A stretch of DNA of 52,540 nucleotides from an uncultured Nitratifractor sp. (GCA_913054475.1 CAJXJF010000003.1:1-52540), one strand, 5' to 3'. Positions 1 to 7,836 are shown, numbered from the stretch's first letter. The notes: generated by a model from the letters alone, not told the origin. Numbers and translations are program-made.

Positions 1-179
1 CAAGCCGTACCATGCCTGCAAGAAAAGAGCGCCTACCAAAACATCACAGGGATATGGTGGTCTCCCCGCTCTTCCTGCTCTTTTGGGACGATAAACCCCC
101 TCTTCTATTCTTCATAAGGAATATAGGCTTTCATCTCCTCTAAGAACTTCATACCCCTCATGTTTGAAGGCATATTCAT
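1..179 (-). pseudogene. IS5-family transposase, N-terminal remnant, cut by window edge
   Basis: This stretch is too short for the ORF track. One minus-strand frame reads MRGMKFLEEMKAYIPYEE and then stops at 105-107. A second frame continues EGVYRPKRAGRAGRPPYPC and then DVLVGALFLQAWYGL up to base 1. The pieces match the start of IS5-group transposases (FLEEM...IPW, then YxPKxGxGRPPYP...LLQxWYGL) but lie in different frames. About seven residues normally found between them are missing, so I infer a small deletion with a frameshift. The rest lies outside the window. Its possible ATG (177-179) overlaps the stop of the metalloprotease gene. Family assignment is from motif memory only. Confidence 0.65.
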
Positions 180-745
180 TTTACAACACCAAGGTTTTTC
201 AGGCGATACTCCATGGCTTGGCGTGAAACTTCAAACTGCTGTGCGAGTTCTTGAACAAGATCGGTAAACGGCATTTTATGCTCAAACTCTCTGATATACT
301 CGTCAACGATTTCCTGACCATATTCGATGATCAAATCTTTTGGCATGAGCAACTGTGCGGCGAAAGTATTTGCTTCGTATTCTCTCGCATCCCAGAATGC
401 GCTTCGTTTTAGACTTTCACCGGTATCTGCGAATCCGCCGTAAGCATGTTTTCCTTTCGGTGCGATATGTAAACACAAATGGCCGATTTCGTGGGCTATC
501 GTGAATCTCTCTCTTGTCACGGTGTAGTTGTTCGTTTTGTTTATGATAATTGTAGGCTGTCCGGCACTGACTTTGATCTCACCCACGATCTCTGTAGATT
601 CGGATATATAGCTTATGTCACACCCCAGTTCTTTCGCGATCGCGTAAATGTCTATCGGCGGCTCGTAGCGAAGCTTTCCAATTTTCACAAGCATATCGAG
701 AAGATCGTAGGCTCTTGTCTTTTTCCTAATGATAATGTCGGTCAT
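176..745 (-). CDS. ImmA/IrrE-type zinc metallopeptidase
   Basis: The 189-residue protein has the zinc protease motif HEIGH at residues 85-89, within FTIAHEIGHLCLH. Further on, EYEANTFAAQLLMP near residue 120 supplies the likely third metal ligand, as in the ImmA/IrrE (COG2856) family. Known members cleave a repressor to release mobile-element or stress genes, or act in toxin-antitoxin pairs. The usual partner is an Xre-type helix-turn-helix repressor. None is visible here. Instead the start codon overlaps the stop of an upstream membrane protein by 4 nt (ATGA), so the two are translationally coupled. Transposase debris lies immediately downstream. The substrate is unknown. Confidence 0.85.
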   Translation of the reverse strand: MTDIIIRKKTRAYDLLDMLVKIGKLRYEPPIDIYAIAKELGCDISYISESTEIVGEIKVSAGQPTIIINKTNNYTVTRERFTIAHEIGHLCLHIAPKGKHAYGGFADTGESLKRSAFWDAREYEANTFAAQLLMPKDLIIEYGQEIVDEYIREFEHKMPFTDLVQELAQQFEVSRQAMEYRLKNLGVVK

Positions 746-1182
746 AAAGAGACTCCTTCAATACTTTCTTTTCCACCTATGACATGTTTCTTGGCTTCGT
801 CTTTTATATCTTCAATCGCCGTTTGTTTTATTTTGTCTATCTTTATTTTTATTTCATCGATTATATCTTCATTTTTCATAAGCTCTTCAATAAAAAGCTT
901 TCTTGTCGCATCGTTTTCTCTCAGTTCGCTTCCTATGACGACGATAGTCTGATGTACCTCTTTGGCTCTATCTTCGGAAAATTTCTTCGTGGCCCAAAAG
1001 CCGAGTATTGTAAGCGCCAGCGTCATCAGAATAAAAACAACGGAGACCCACATGATATAGGTATTTGCTATTGCGATCGCATCACTGCCTGTTATGTTCG
1101 TGTCAAAATTAACGAGTATTGCTGTTCCAAACCACGATCCGAGAGCACTACCAAGCAGCACTACGAGAATAAAACCTATCAT
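742..1182 (-). CDS. Small membrane protein with C-terminal coiled coil
   Basis: I do not recognise this 146-residue protein. It begins with two hydrophobic segments, at about residues 2-24 and 42-66. A charged helical region rich in E, K, I and D follows from about 68 to 140 and is likely a coiled coil in the cytoplasm. The stop overlaps the metalloprotease start (ATGA), which implies co-translation. Such a pairing suggests that the membrane protein is the sensor, anchor or substrate of the protease, but that is inference from context only. Confidence 0.6.
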   Translation of the reverse strand: MIGFILVVLLGSALGSWFGTAILVNFDTNITGSDAIAIANTYIMWVSVVFILMTLALTILGFWATKKFSEDRAKEVHQTIVVIGSELRENDATRKLFIEELMKNEDIIDEIKIKIDKIKQTAIEDIKDEAKKHVIGGKESIEGVSL

Positions 1183-1185
1183 CCG

Positions 1186-1245
1186 TCATTTTTTGATAGA
1201 ATCTATGGCATTTTCAAGCCCTCTGCCACCTTCTTTATGCTCCAT
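1186..1245 (-). CDS. Possible 19-residue leader ORF
   Basis: The ORF MEHKEGGRGLENAIDSIKK has a GAGGG ribosome-binding site five bases before its ATG and ends 3 nt before the membrane-protein start. An even stronger AAAGGAGG site upstream drives an 8-codon ORF (MSEGNDGA) that overlaps it in another frame. This may be a leader peptide, or the eroded remains of one gene broken by a frameshift. Evidence is ribosome-site spacing only. Confidence 0.25.
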   Translation of the reverse strand: MEHKEGGRGLENAIDSIKK

Positions 1246-1279
1246 CGTTTCCCTCACTCATACCGCCTCCTTTCGCCCT

Positions 1280-1285
1280 ATTCTA
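1280..1285 (-). promoter_or_regulatory. Candidate -10 box of the membrane protein/metalloprotease operon
   Basis: Minus-strand TAGAAT lies about 35 bp before the first small ORF. No convincing -35 is visible. This is a pattern match only. Confidence 0.3.
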
Positions 1286-1288
1286 CCC

Positions 1289-1433
1289 AACCCAAGTTTT
1301 AAACACCCCAAAACCCGTCCATTGAAGTACAATGCAAATGGGAAAAGGACTAAAATCCCATATCGGGTAGCTTTTGCAGGTGGAAGTCATAGGTGCGGAA
1401 GCGGCCCGCCGGGTCGGGGGCTGCCGGGAGTTG
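1289..1433. other. Non-coding, GC-rich structured segment
   Basis: No plausible gene is seen. The part at 1385-1430 is far more GC-rich than its surroundings and can fold: GGTAGC near 1366 can pair with GCTGCC near 1421. The string GGAAGTCATAGGTGCGGAAGC weakly resembles the variable loop and T-arm of a tRNA, but the T-loop is not canonical. It may be a degraded tRNA or attachment-site relic, or simply a 3' structure after the YfdX gene. Confidence 0.25.
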
Positions 1434-2486
1434 TCAGTTTTTCTGCTGAACTCTATCTTCTCTCACATCCTTGAAGAGTGATTCGAAACTGCCTTTGAGT
1501 TTCTCGTAGAGTTTTTCGACCATATTCTTGCCTTTTATCTCATCCTCTATCGCATCTATCTGTTTCTTCAAAGAGGCATAGGCCTGCGAATGTTTGCCCG
1601 TATAGCCGAGAAGTTCCGCTCTTTTGAGCTGCTCTTTCGCCATCTCGAGTAATTTGAGAGCGTCATCCTTCTTGTTCTTGTCGATTTTGGAAGCCTCGTT
1701 CACCATATCGGCAGCGAGCATTAGAGGTATGGGAGTTACCTCTTTTACCGTTATGAATGTAGCGAAGCCCTGTATCAATATCGCGAGTGCCTCATCCTTT
1801 TTACCCGCCTTGAGGGCTTCCTGAGCCTTCTTAGTGGCTATAGGATAGATTTTCATAGGTATATATTGTGTGATGAAATCCATCTCATCCTGCAGAGGCA
1901 GCACGATATCTCTCGCATCCTGCGTTCTCTTCTCTTTGAGCAGTTTTCCCGCTCTCTCTATCGCCTCCTCGATGATTTTGGAGTCTCCTGCGAATGTCTT
2001 TATATTTATCTGCATCGCCAGAGGCACCAAATCGAGGGAGGGGTCCGCTTTGAGCACCTTCTTGAAATCCTTGGAAGCTATCTCCAGATTTTTGGCGGCA
2101 TCGTCAACTTTACCAGCTTTTATGGCCTGAGCCGCTTTGATACTCATATCGATAGCTTCCATTATCTCCTTGGGAGCCTTCTGGATACCCTTGTGCGCGG
2201 ATGCTTCACTCGCGAAGACCCTCTGCAATCTCGCGGCCCTCGCCGCTTTGGTATTAGCTTCGAGATTCCCAGCCTTCGTCTTGGCTTCGGACTTCTCCTT
2301 GGAGTTCGCCTCTTGCACTTTGGCTTTGGCCGCCGTTTCAGACTTGGGCGCAGAAGAGTTGATCACTACTTGGGCTTCCTTTTTCGCCACACTCTCTTTT
2401 GTCGTATTTTCGGCATTTAGAGCGCTTATGCTGCCTATGAGCAAAACCCCTGCTACCGCTATCGAAATTCCAATTCTCTTTTTCAT
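1434..2486 (-). CDS. YfdX-family exported protein
   Basis: I place the start at 2486, not at the ORF-track start, because GGAAAGGAAG precedes this ATG at good spacing and the protein then opens with a signal peptide (MKKRIGIS...LNAEN). A low-complexity Ala/Lys/Glu linker follows. The YfdX domain comes next, with ADPSLDLVPLAMQ and PLQDEMDFITQYIPMKIYPIA as characteristic stretches. The family consists of periplasmic helical proteins of poorly known role, linked in enterobacteria to acid or stress responses. It lies 73 bp after the glucan phosphorylase gene in the same direction and may share its transcript. Confidence 0.7.
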   Translation of the reverse strand: MKKRIGISIAVAGVLLIGSISALNAENTTKESVAKKEAQVVINSSAPKSETAAKAKVQEANSKEKSEAKTKAGNLEANTKAARAARLQRVFASEASAHKGIQKAPKEIMEAIDMSIKAAQAIKAGKVDDAAKNLEIASKDFKKVLKADPSLDLVPLAMQINIKTFAGDSKIIEEAIERAGKLLKEKRTQDARDIVLPLQDEMDFITQYIPMKIYPIATKKAQEALKAGKKDEALAILIQGFATFITVKEVTPIPLMLAADMVNEASKIDKNKKDDALKLLEMAKEQLKRAELLGYTGKHSQAYASLKKQIDAIEDEIKGKNMVEKLYEKLKGSFESLFKDVREDRVQQKN

Positions 2487-2559
2487 ATCCACTTCCTTTC
2501 CGTTTTTGTTCGACGCAATCATCGCATCATTAGGATAACGGAGAATGAACATAGACAAT

Positions 2560-4212
2560 CTATTGTGGAAATTGATAGTTGTAGAGTTTTTCGTAATACT
2601 CTTTTACCATTCTCGAAGATGAGAAGTAGGACAATATATCGTTCATACCGTTTTTCGCTATCTTGAGCCACTCATCCTCTCTGTCGTAGTAGAGAGGCAG
2701 TATGCTCTTTTCCAGCTTCTGCATCATATTTTCGTAATCTATTCTATCTATCTCATCGTTTGGCAAAGAGGGGTCGGCGTGCTCTATCGTGAAGGAGTTT
2801 ATGCCATCCTCTTCGAATTCAGCATGCCAGCCGTCATCTATGGAGAAGTGTACCGAAGCGTTGATACCGGCTGTCATTCCGCTCGTGCCGCTCGCCTCTC
2901 TTCCCCATCTCGGAGTGTTGAGCCAGAGGTCGGAGCCCTGTTTCAGCATCTTGGAGAGTCTCAGCTCATATCCGGTCAGTACTGCGACATTGGAGAATTC
3001 CCGACTCATCCTCACCAAGTCGTTGAAAGCCTCCACCACTTTGTAATCCAGAGGATAGGGCTTGCCCGCCCAGATAATCTGTACCGGATATTCGCTATTG
3101 GCTATCAGTTTTCTGAAGCGCTCCATATCGTAGGTCAGAAGCCATGGTCTCTTGTACTGAGCGAATCGTCTCGCCCAGACGATGGTCAGCACATTGGGAT
3201 CGAAGAGTTTTCCGGTCTGGTCGGCCACCTCTTCGAAAAGTTTATGTTTCAGATGCTTCTTGCGCCCTACAAGCTGATAGTCTTCATGTTCGAACATCCA
3301 GTTCAAAAGCTCTTTGTCTGCCCAGTATCTCATATTCTGAGCGTTCGTGATACTGATTATCTCACATCTGCCCTCCACATCCTTCCACATCTCGTTGGAG
3401 ACTTTTTCGTGTATCTTCGATACAGCATTGGCTCTTTTGGCCGTCTTGAGGGCACCGACGGTCAGGGAGAACTTTTCGTCGTAGTAGTCGAGTCTCTTCT
3501 GCACTTCACCAGCGGAAAAACCGTTGAAAAAGCCCATCCTCTCCAGCATATATATATTGTGCACCTCGTTGCCGGCCATCTCGGGAGTATGTGTCGTGAA
3601 GACTATATGCTTTTTCAGCTCCTCTATATCCTCGTAGCGCTTCATCAGCTCGAATACCAGAGGCAGGGCGTGCCCTTCATTCAAATGGTAGATATCTATA
3701 TCCACTCCCATCTTCTCCAGCACCCTCACACCGCCAATACCCAGAACTATCTCTTGGGCGACTCTCGTCTCTTCGTTGGCGTCGTAGAGTTTGTGGCTTA
3801 TCGTGCGTGAGAGATGGTCGTTTTCGAAGAGATCGGTAGTGAGCAGAATGACTGGAGCGCTCTCGAAGACTTTCGCGGGAAGCAGATAGGCTTTCACCTT
3901 GACGGGTTTGCCGTTTATCTGTACCTCCACCGTAATGCCGGTCTCTTCGAGAAAGTAGTAGAACTTTCTCCTGAAATCGACTTTGAGTGTATTGTCCTCG
4001 TGCCTGCTCTGGTCGTAATATCCGTAACTCCAGAGCATACCTATACCTATGGTATGCTGTCTCTCATCGTTTACACTGCGCACATGCGAACCGGCGAGAA
4101 AGCCGAGCCCACCCGCATATGTCTTGAGAGACTGCTCTATGGCAAACTCCATCGAGAAATAGGCCACACTCTTTTTGTACTCTTCATCTATCTCGTATGG
4201 AAAGAGCTTCAT
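2560..4212 (-). CDS. glgP: Alpha-glucan phosphorylase homologue (GT35), PLP lysine replaced
   Basis: The 550-residue protein matches the short alpha-glucan phosphorylase type, with SVAYFSMEFAI and TYAGGLGFLAGSH at the start, YHLNEGHALP and TTHTPEMAGNEVH in the middle, and WARRFAQYKRP further on. GT35 enzymes phosphorolyse glycogen or maltodextrin to glucose-1-phosphate using pyridoxal phosphate held by a lysine in EASGTSxMK. Here the motif reads EASGTSGMT, with Thr447 (codon ACA at 2872-2874) in place of the lysine. I recall related bacterial sequences with the same change, so it may define a clade and not a defect. The start lies 7 nt after the stop of pgm, consistent with joint glucan turnover. 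Confidence 0.85.
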   Translation of the reverse strand: MKLFPYEIDEEYKKSVAYFSMEFAIEQSLKTYAGGLGFLAGSHVRSVNDERQHTIGIGMLWSYGYYDQSRHEDNTLKVDFRRKFYYFLEETGITVEVQINGKPVKVKAYLLPAKVFESAPVILLTTDLFENDHLSRTISHKLYDANEETRVAQEIVLGIGGVRVLEKMGVDIDIYHLNEGHALPLVFELMKRYEDIEELKKHIVFTTHTPEMAGNEVHNIYMLERMGFFNGFSAGEVQKRLDYYDEKFSLTVGALKTAKRANAVSKIHEKVSNEMWKDVEGRCEIISITNAQNMRYWADKELLNWMFEHEDYQLVGRKKHLKHKLFEEVADQTGKLFDPNVLTIVWARRFAQYKRPWLLTYDMERFRKLIANSEYPVQIIWAGKPYPLDYKVVEAFNDLVRMSREFSNVAVLTGYELRLSKMLKQGSDLWLNTPRWGREASGTSGMTAGINASVHFSIDDGWHAEFEEDGINSFTIEHADPSLPNDEIDRIDYENMMQKLEKSILPLYYDREDEWLKIAKNGMNDILSYFSSSRMVKEYYEKLYNYQFPQ

Positions 4213-4219
4213 TTTGGAT

Positions 4220-5857
4220 TTATCCTTTTTTGGCGAATATTTTTTTGACTATCTCCACGGCATCGTTCTGGACCTGCCCGAGGTGCTCCCGAGAAACGAA
4301 ACTCTCCGCATAGATTTTGTATATATCTTCGGTGCCCGAGGGTCTGATGGCCGCCCATCCGTTCTTCGTCGTCAGCTTCAGGCCGCCGATGGGTGCTCCG
4401 TTGCCCGGTGCATTGGTGAATATTCCCGTAATCTTTTCACCGCCGAGCTCGTCGGCCTCTATATCCTGCGCTTCGAGCTCTTTGAGTATCCTCTTCTCCT
4501 TCGCATCGGCCGCCGCGTCTATCCTCCCGTAGTAGGATTTGCCGAATCTCTCTTCGAAATCGGCATATATCTCGGCTGGGTCTCTGCCGGTAACAGCTTT
4601 TATCTCCGCCGCCAGCAGTGTCATGACTATTCCATCCTTGTCGGTACTCCAGACTCCCCCATCCTTTTTGAGGAAGGATGCACCGGCACTCTCTTCTCCT
4701 GAGAAACCGAGCCACCCTTCGTACAGACCGTCGACGAACCACTTGAAGCCTACGGGCACCTCGTAGAGATCTCTACCCATATCCGCGGCCACACGCTCTA
4801 TCATGGAGCTCGATACCAGCGTCTTGCCTATCTTCAGGTCGCCACTCCACTCTTTTCTGTGGGAAAAGAGATACCAGATAGCGACCGCCAGATAGTGATT
4901 GGGGTTCATCAGCCCGCCGACGGGTGTCACGATGCCGTGTCTGTCCGCATCGGTATCGTTGGCAAACGCCAAATCGTATCTATCTTTGTAGGCCACCAGG
5001 GAGGCCATGGCGAAGGGCGACGAGCAGTCCATGCGTATCTTGCCGTCGTGGTCCAGAGTCATGAACGAAAAGGTCGGGTCGGCATAGTCGTTGAGTATAT
5101 CCATATCGAGGGAGTATCTGCTATCAATCTGTCGATAGACGGCCATAGCCGTACCCCCCAGCGCATCGGCGCAGAGTTTCAGACCGCTTCGGCCTATAGC
5201 CTCCATATCCAGAATCTCGTCCAGCGCCTCGACATATGGAGTCACGAAGTCATGCTTCTGCACCAGCGGACTCTCGATAGCCTCGGCATAGGAGACTCTG
5301 CGCAGACCCTTCATATCGGCTTCGAGTATATCGTTGGCCCGTCTCTGCACCCAGTCGGTCACATCGGTATCCGCAGGTCCTCCGTTGGGAGGATTGTATT
5401 TGAATCCCCCATCCCCGGGAGGGTTGTGGGAGGGAGTGATGACAATACCGTCGGCCCTCTCCCGCCCTTTTTCGTTGTGTCTCAATATGGCGAAAGAGAC
5501 CAGAGGTGTGGGGATATAGTCGTCGGATATTCTCACACTCACCCCATTGGCCACACAAACTTCCACCGCGCTCATCTGAGCCGGTGTAGAGAGTGCGTGA
5601 GTATCCTTACCTATATATATCGGACCAGCATAGCCCATCTTCTCGCGATATTCGCATACGGCCTGGGTGATGGCGAGTATATGTTTCTCGTTGAAACTCC
5701 CATCGAGAGAACTGCCTCTGTGTCCGGATGTCCCGAACGAGACTCTCTGGGAGCTTTCGGAAAGATCCGGCTCCAGTTCGTAATACGACGATACGAGAGC
5801 AGGGATATCGCAAAGCATATCTTTCGGAGCCTTTTCACCCGCCAACGGATGAGCCAT
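4220..5857 (-). CDS. pgm: Phosphoglucomutase (alpha-D-glucose-specific)
   Basis: The enzyme interconverts glucose-1-phosphate and glucose-6-phosphate. Its 545 residues are the usual length for this bacterial type. The substrate loop FGTSGHRGSS is near residue 42. The phosphoserine loop is ITPSHNPPGDGG, the metal loop is NDTDADRHG, the sugar loop is GEESAGASF, and the phosphate-binding loop RPSGTEDIYKIYAES is near the end. AAAAGGAGAAGAG precedes the ATG. The phosphorylase homologue follows 7 nt downstream, which fits a small operon that links stored glucan to glycolysis. Confidence 0.95.
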   Translation of the reverse strand: MAHPLAGEKAPKDMLCDIPALVSSYYELEPDLSESSQRVSFGTSGHRGSSLDGSFNEKHILAITQAVCEYREKMGYAGPIYIGKDTHALSTPAQMSAVEVCVANGVSVRISDDYIPTPLVSFAILRHNEKGRERADGIVITPSHNPPGDGGFKYNPPNGGPADTDVTDWVQRRANDILEADMKGLRRVSYAEAIESPLVQKHDFVTPYVEALDEILDMEAIGRSGLKLCADALGGTAMAVYRQIDSRYSLDMDILNDYADPTFSFMTLDHDGKIRMDCSSPFAMASLVAYKDRYDLAFANDTDADRHGIVTPVGGLMNPNHYLAVAIWYLFSHRKEWSGDLKIGKTLVSSSMIERVAADMGRDLYEVPVGFKWFVDGLYEGWLGFSGEESAGASFLKKDGGVWSTDKDGIVMTLLAAEIKAVTGRDPAEIYADFEERFGKSYYGRIDAAADAKEKRILKELEAQDIEADELGGEKITGIFTNAPGNGAPIGGLKLTTKNGWAAIRPSGTEDIYKIYAESFVSREHLGQVQNDAVEIVKKIFAKKG

Positions 5858-5883
5858 CTCTCTTCTCCTTTTATAAGCTATTT

Positions 5884-5915
5884 GTGGAGACGGATGTCAT
5901 ATACGCCATCTCCAC
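5884..5915. repeat. Inverted repeat upstream of pgm
   Basis: GTGGAGA and TCTCCAC form arms around an 18-nt loop, extended by an inner GG/CC pair. It lies between the glycine-zipper lipoprotein gene and pgm. Neither strand shows a clear T-run, so it may be a weak terminator or a leader hairpin of the pgm-glgP transcript. Confidence 0.4.
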
Positions 5916-5934
5916 CACTACATACCTATCTCCA

Positions 5935-6041
5935 AATCTACTACGGGGCCTCGATGCTTACGAATCGAGGCTCTTTGGCTTTGAGAATGGACTCGGGTTT
6001 GGCATTCGAATCTACTACAGAGCCTCGACGCTTACAAGCCG
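5935..6041. repeat. Tandem imperfect duplication of a gene 3' end
   Basis: The 33-bp segments at 5935-5967 and 6009-6041 match at 27 of 33 positions and are 74 bp apart. The right copy contains the stop codon and last residues (RLVSVEAL) of the glycine-zipper gene. The left copy, downstream of the gene, would encode RFVSIEAP and a stop. This looks like a diverged duplication of the gene's tail. Confidence 0.7.
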
Positions 6042-6464
6042 ACTTCCATTCTTGACGATTCTTATACGCTGTCCGGGAGAGAATCTCAGCCCTTTGGCCA
6101 CCACGACTACATTTCCTCTGCCATTGTCGAGTCGTACCGTCAACTCTTGGGCGTTTGCGGAAGCTATCTGGTTTCCGGCATAGGCGCCGAGCAATCCGCC
6201 TCCAAGTGTGGCGAGGTCTTTTCCTCTTCCGCCTCCTATCATATGTCCGAGTACTGCACCAGTAGCCGCTCCCACGAGCGTACCCGCTCCATTGTCTTTG
6301 ACCACGACAGCCTTCACACTCTGTACCGTACCCGTATCGTATGTCATGACACTTTGTGTCACCACAGGAGACATCCCACCTCCAACACCCAAATCTGCAC
6401 ATCCGCTAACGAAAAAAACTCCCGCACCCAATACAAGTGCCAATGCCTCACTTTTTATCCTCAT
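6015..6464 (-). CDS. Glycine-zipper lipoprotein (SlyB-like)
   Basis: The 149-residue protein starts with a lipoprotein signal ending in VSGC (Cys near residue 21). The glycine-zipper stretch LVGAATGAVLGHMIGGGRG...LGGGLLGAYAGNQI spans about residues 62-100 and resembles the two-helix glycine-zipper domain of SlyB/Rickettsia 17-kDa antigen proteins. A basic beta-rich tail follows, as in that family. It is probably a small outer-membrane lipoprotein of unknown detailed role. AGAAAGGAGAG precedes the ATG. A TAAAAT -10 at 6486-6491 on the minus strand is a possible promoter. Confidence 0.8.
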   Translation of the reverse strand: MRIKSEALALVLGAGVFFVSGCADLGVGGGMSPVVTQSVMTYDTGTVQSVKAVVVKDNGAGTLVGAATGAVLGHMIGGGRGKDLATLGGGLLGAYAGNQIASANAQELTVRLDNGRGNVVVVAKGLRFSPGQRIRIVKNGSRLVSVEAL

Positions 6465-6621
6465 CTTCTCTCTCCTTTCTGTTGAATTTTAGCTATTTTA
6501 ACACTCTTTAGCCGATAAGTAGATTAGTATTTTGAAATATCTACCAAGACCTTCTCCCTGCTTTTCCCGATAAAATATAAAAATTTTCAATTTTTTCAGC
6601 TTTGTTTCAAGATTATACATA

Positions 6622-6627
6622 TATAAT
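6622..6627 (+). promoter_or_regulatory. -10 box of tRNA-Ser
   Basis: A perfect TATAAT starts 23 bp before the mature tRNA 5' end. The upstream sequence is A/T-rich without a clear -35. Confidence 0.6.
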
Positions 6628-6644
6628 GCCACTCCACAAAGCAA

Positions 6645-6735
6645 GGACAGTTGGGTGAGCTGGCTGAAACCACACCCCTGCTAAGGGTGCGTACCTTAAC
6701 GGGTACCGAGGGTTCGAATCCCTCACTGTCCGCCA
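6645..6735 (+). tRNA. tRNA-Ser (anticodon GCU)
   Basis: The cloverleaf is complete. The acceptor stem is GGACAGT/ACTGTCC. The anticodon stem is CACCC/GGGTG with loop CTGCTAA. A long variable arm (GTACC...GGTAC), typical of serine tRNAs, follows. The T arm is GAGGG-TTCGAAT-CCCTC with discriminator G, and CCA is encoded at 6733-6735. It decodes AGC and AGU. It appears monocistronic with its own promoter. The 240 bp downstream hold no gene that I can see. Confidence 0.97.
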
Positions 6736-6977
6736 CTTCAATCTCTATTTTTATCTGATGAATAGTTTGAATCTACATTCAAGGCATATTTCAAGAGTAT
6801 AAGTATTGATTTTTCTCGAAAATCCTCGATACTGCGAATCTGATAAACTCCGGCATTTCCTGCAAAATAGCGCCAAAACACTCTCTTTGGATAATTTGAA
6901 TCTATATCTGCAATCTATTACCGCAGTTCTTCGAACAAGATAGACGACTATTCAATAGTGATTTGGAGTCGATATAA

Positions 6978-7652
6978 TCACCCCTCTATATAGTCGTCGA
7001 GCTCTCTTTGCAGTCTCTCCATATCCTTGAGCGCTATCTTTTTGCGGCCGCTCTCTATGAGACCGTCGTTTTTCAGCTGCTTGATATGTCTGTCCACCAC
7101 ATGCCGTACCGTACCTATCAGCTTGGCTATCTCTGCATGGGAGAGATTGGCCAGCAGGTCGATACCTCTTTGTTTGCTCTTTTTGAGATTGTTCACTATC
7201 AGTTTTATCAGCCTCTCTCTGGTATCCAAGAGCGTCAAATCGGCAGCGAGCTCCTCTACCTGTCTCATCTGTGAAGCTACATATTTCAGGACTATTTCAC
7301 CAAAGACCGGATATCTGTATATCCACTCTCGCGCTTTCGCTATCGGGACCCTCAATACCTCTCCATCTTCGAGGACTTCACTCATCACTTCATGCGGTTT
7401 GCCGTCGAGCAGGGTTACGGTATCGTACATATCACCTCTGCCAAGCAGATAGAGGGTCTGCTCTTTGCCGTTGTTGAGATTCATATGATAGATTTTCACC
7501 TTGCCGCTGAGGATTATATAGAAGTAGTCGAGCACCTCGTCGTAATCGAAAAGCATATCGCTCTTTTCGAAAGATATGATACGCCCATACTCCTCCATCT
7601 CCCGACGCAGAGATTCACCTATGTTCTTCATACCTTCAAGCTGAAACTGCAT
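6978..7652 (-). CDS. Crp/Fnr-family transcription regulator
   Basis: The 224-residue protein has a cyclic-nucleotide-binding fold (about residues 20-120, with LSGKVKIYHMN and LLGRGDMYDTVTLLDG). A long dimer helix follows, and then a winged helix-turn-helix (LSHAEIAKLIGTVRHVVDRHIKQLKNDGLI, about 168-200). No cysteine cluster is present, so it is not an Fe-S oxygen sensor like FNR. The recognition helix keeps two arginines at the positions used by CRP but has His where CRP has Glu. The ligand is therefore unknown and may be a small molecule or haem. AAAGGGGG precedes the start. A TTGCA-N4-TGCAA dyad upstream may be its own operator. Confidence 0.85.
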   Translation of the reverse strand: MQFQLEGMKNIGESLRREMEEYGRIISFEKSDMLFDYDEVLDYFYIILSGKVKIYHMNLNNGKEQTLYLLGRGDMYDTVTLLDGKPHEVMSEVLEDGEVLRVPIAKAREWIYRYPVFGEIVLKYVASQMRQVEELAADLTLLDTRERLIKLIVNNLKKSKQRGIDLLANLSHAEIAKLIGTVRHVVDRHIKQLKNDGLIESGRKKIALKDMERLQRELDDYIEG

Positions 7653-7787
7653 CGGTAGCCCCCTTTATTTCCAAGAATTTCATTTATAATCATTTCGGCT
7701 TTTGTTCAAAAGCTCTCTTTTGCCGTCTTCTACACTCTTCAAGATTGTGCCCAAGCCTTATTCCGGGTATATCCGTCGCATTCGCGA

Positions 7788-7805
7788 TTTTGCATAATTG
7801 CAAAA
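7788..7805. promoter_or_regulatory. Crp/Fnr-type dyad TTTTGCA-TAAT-TGCAAAA
   Basis: A perfect 7+4+7 inverted repeat contains the TTGCA-N4-TGCAA architecture of Crp/Fnr-family operators. It lies about 135 bp upstream of the Crp/Fnr gene, so autoregulation is possible. The assignment is inference from symmetry and position. Confidence 0.45.
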
Positions 7806-7836
7806 AGAATATCTATGCGGAGCAAGCTGGAGCACG

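Noticed and set aside
1370-1433. SRP (4.5S) RNA suggested by GGTGCGGAAGC
   Set aside because: The conserved GTCAGGTCCGGAAGGAAGCAGC core is not present, only a GGAA loop in a different stem.
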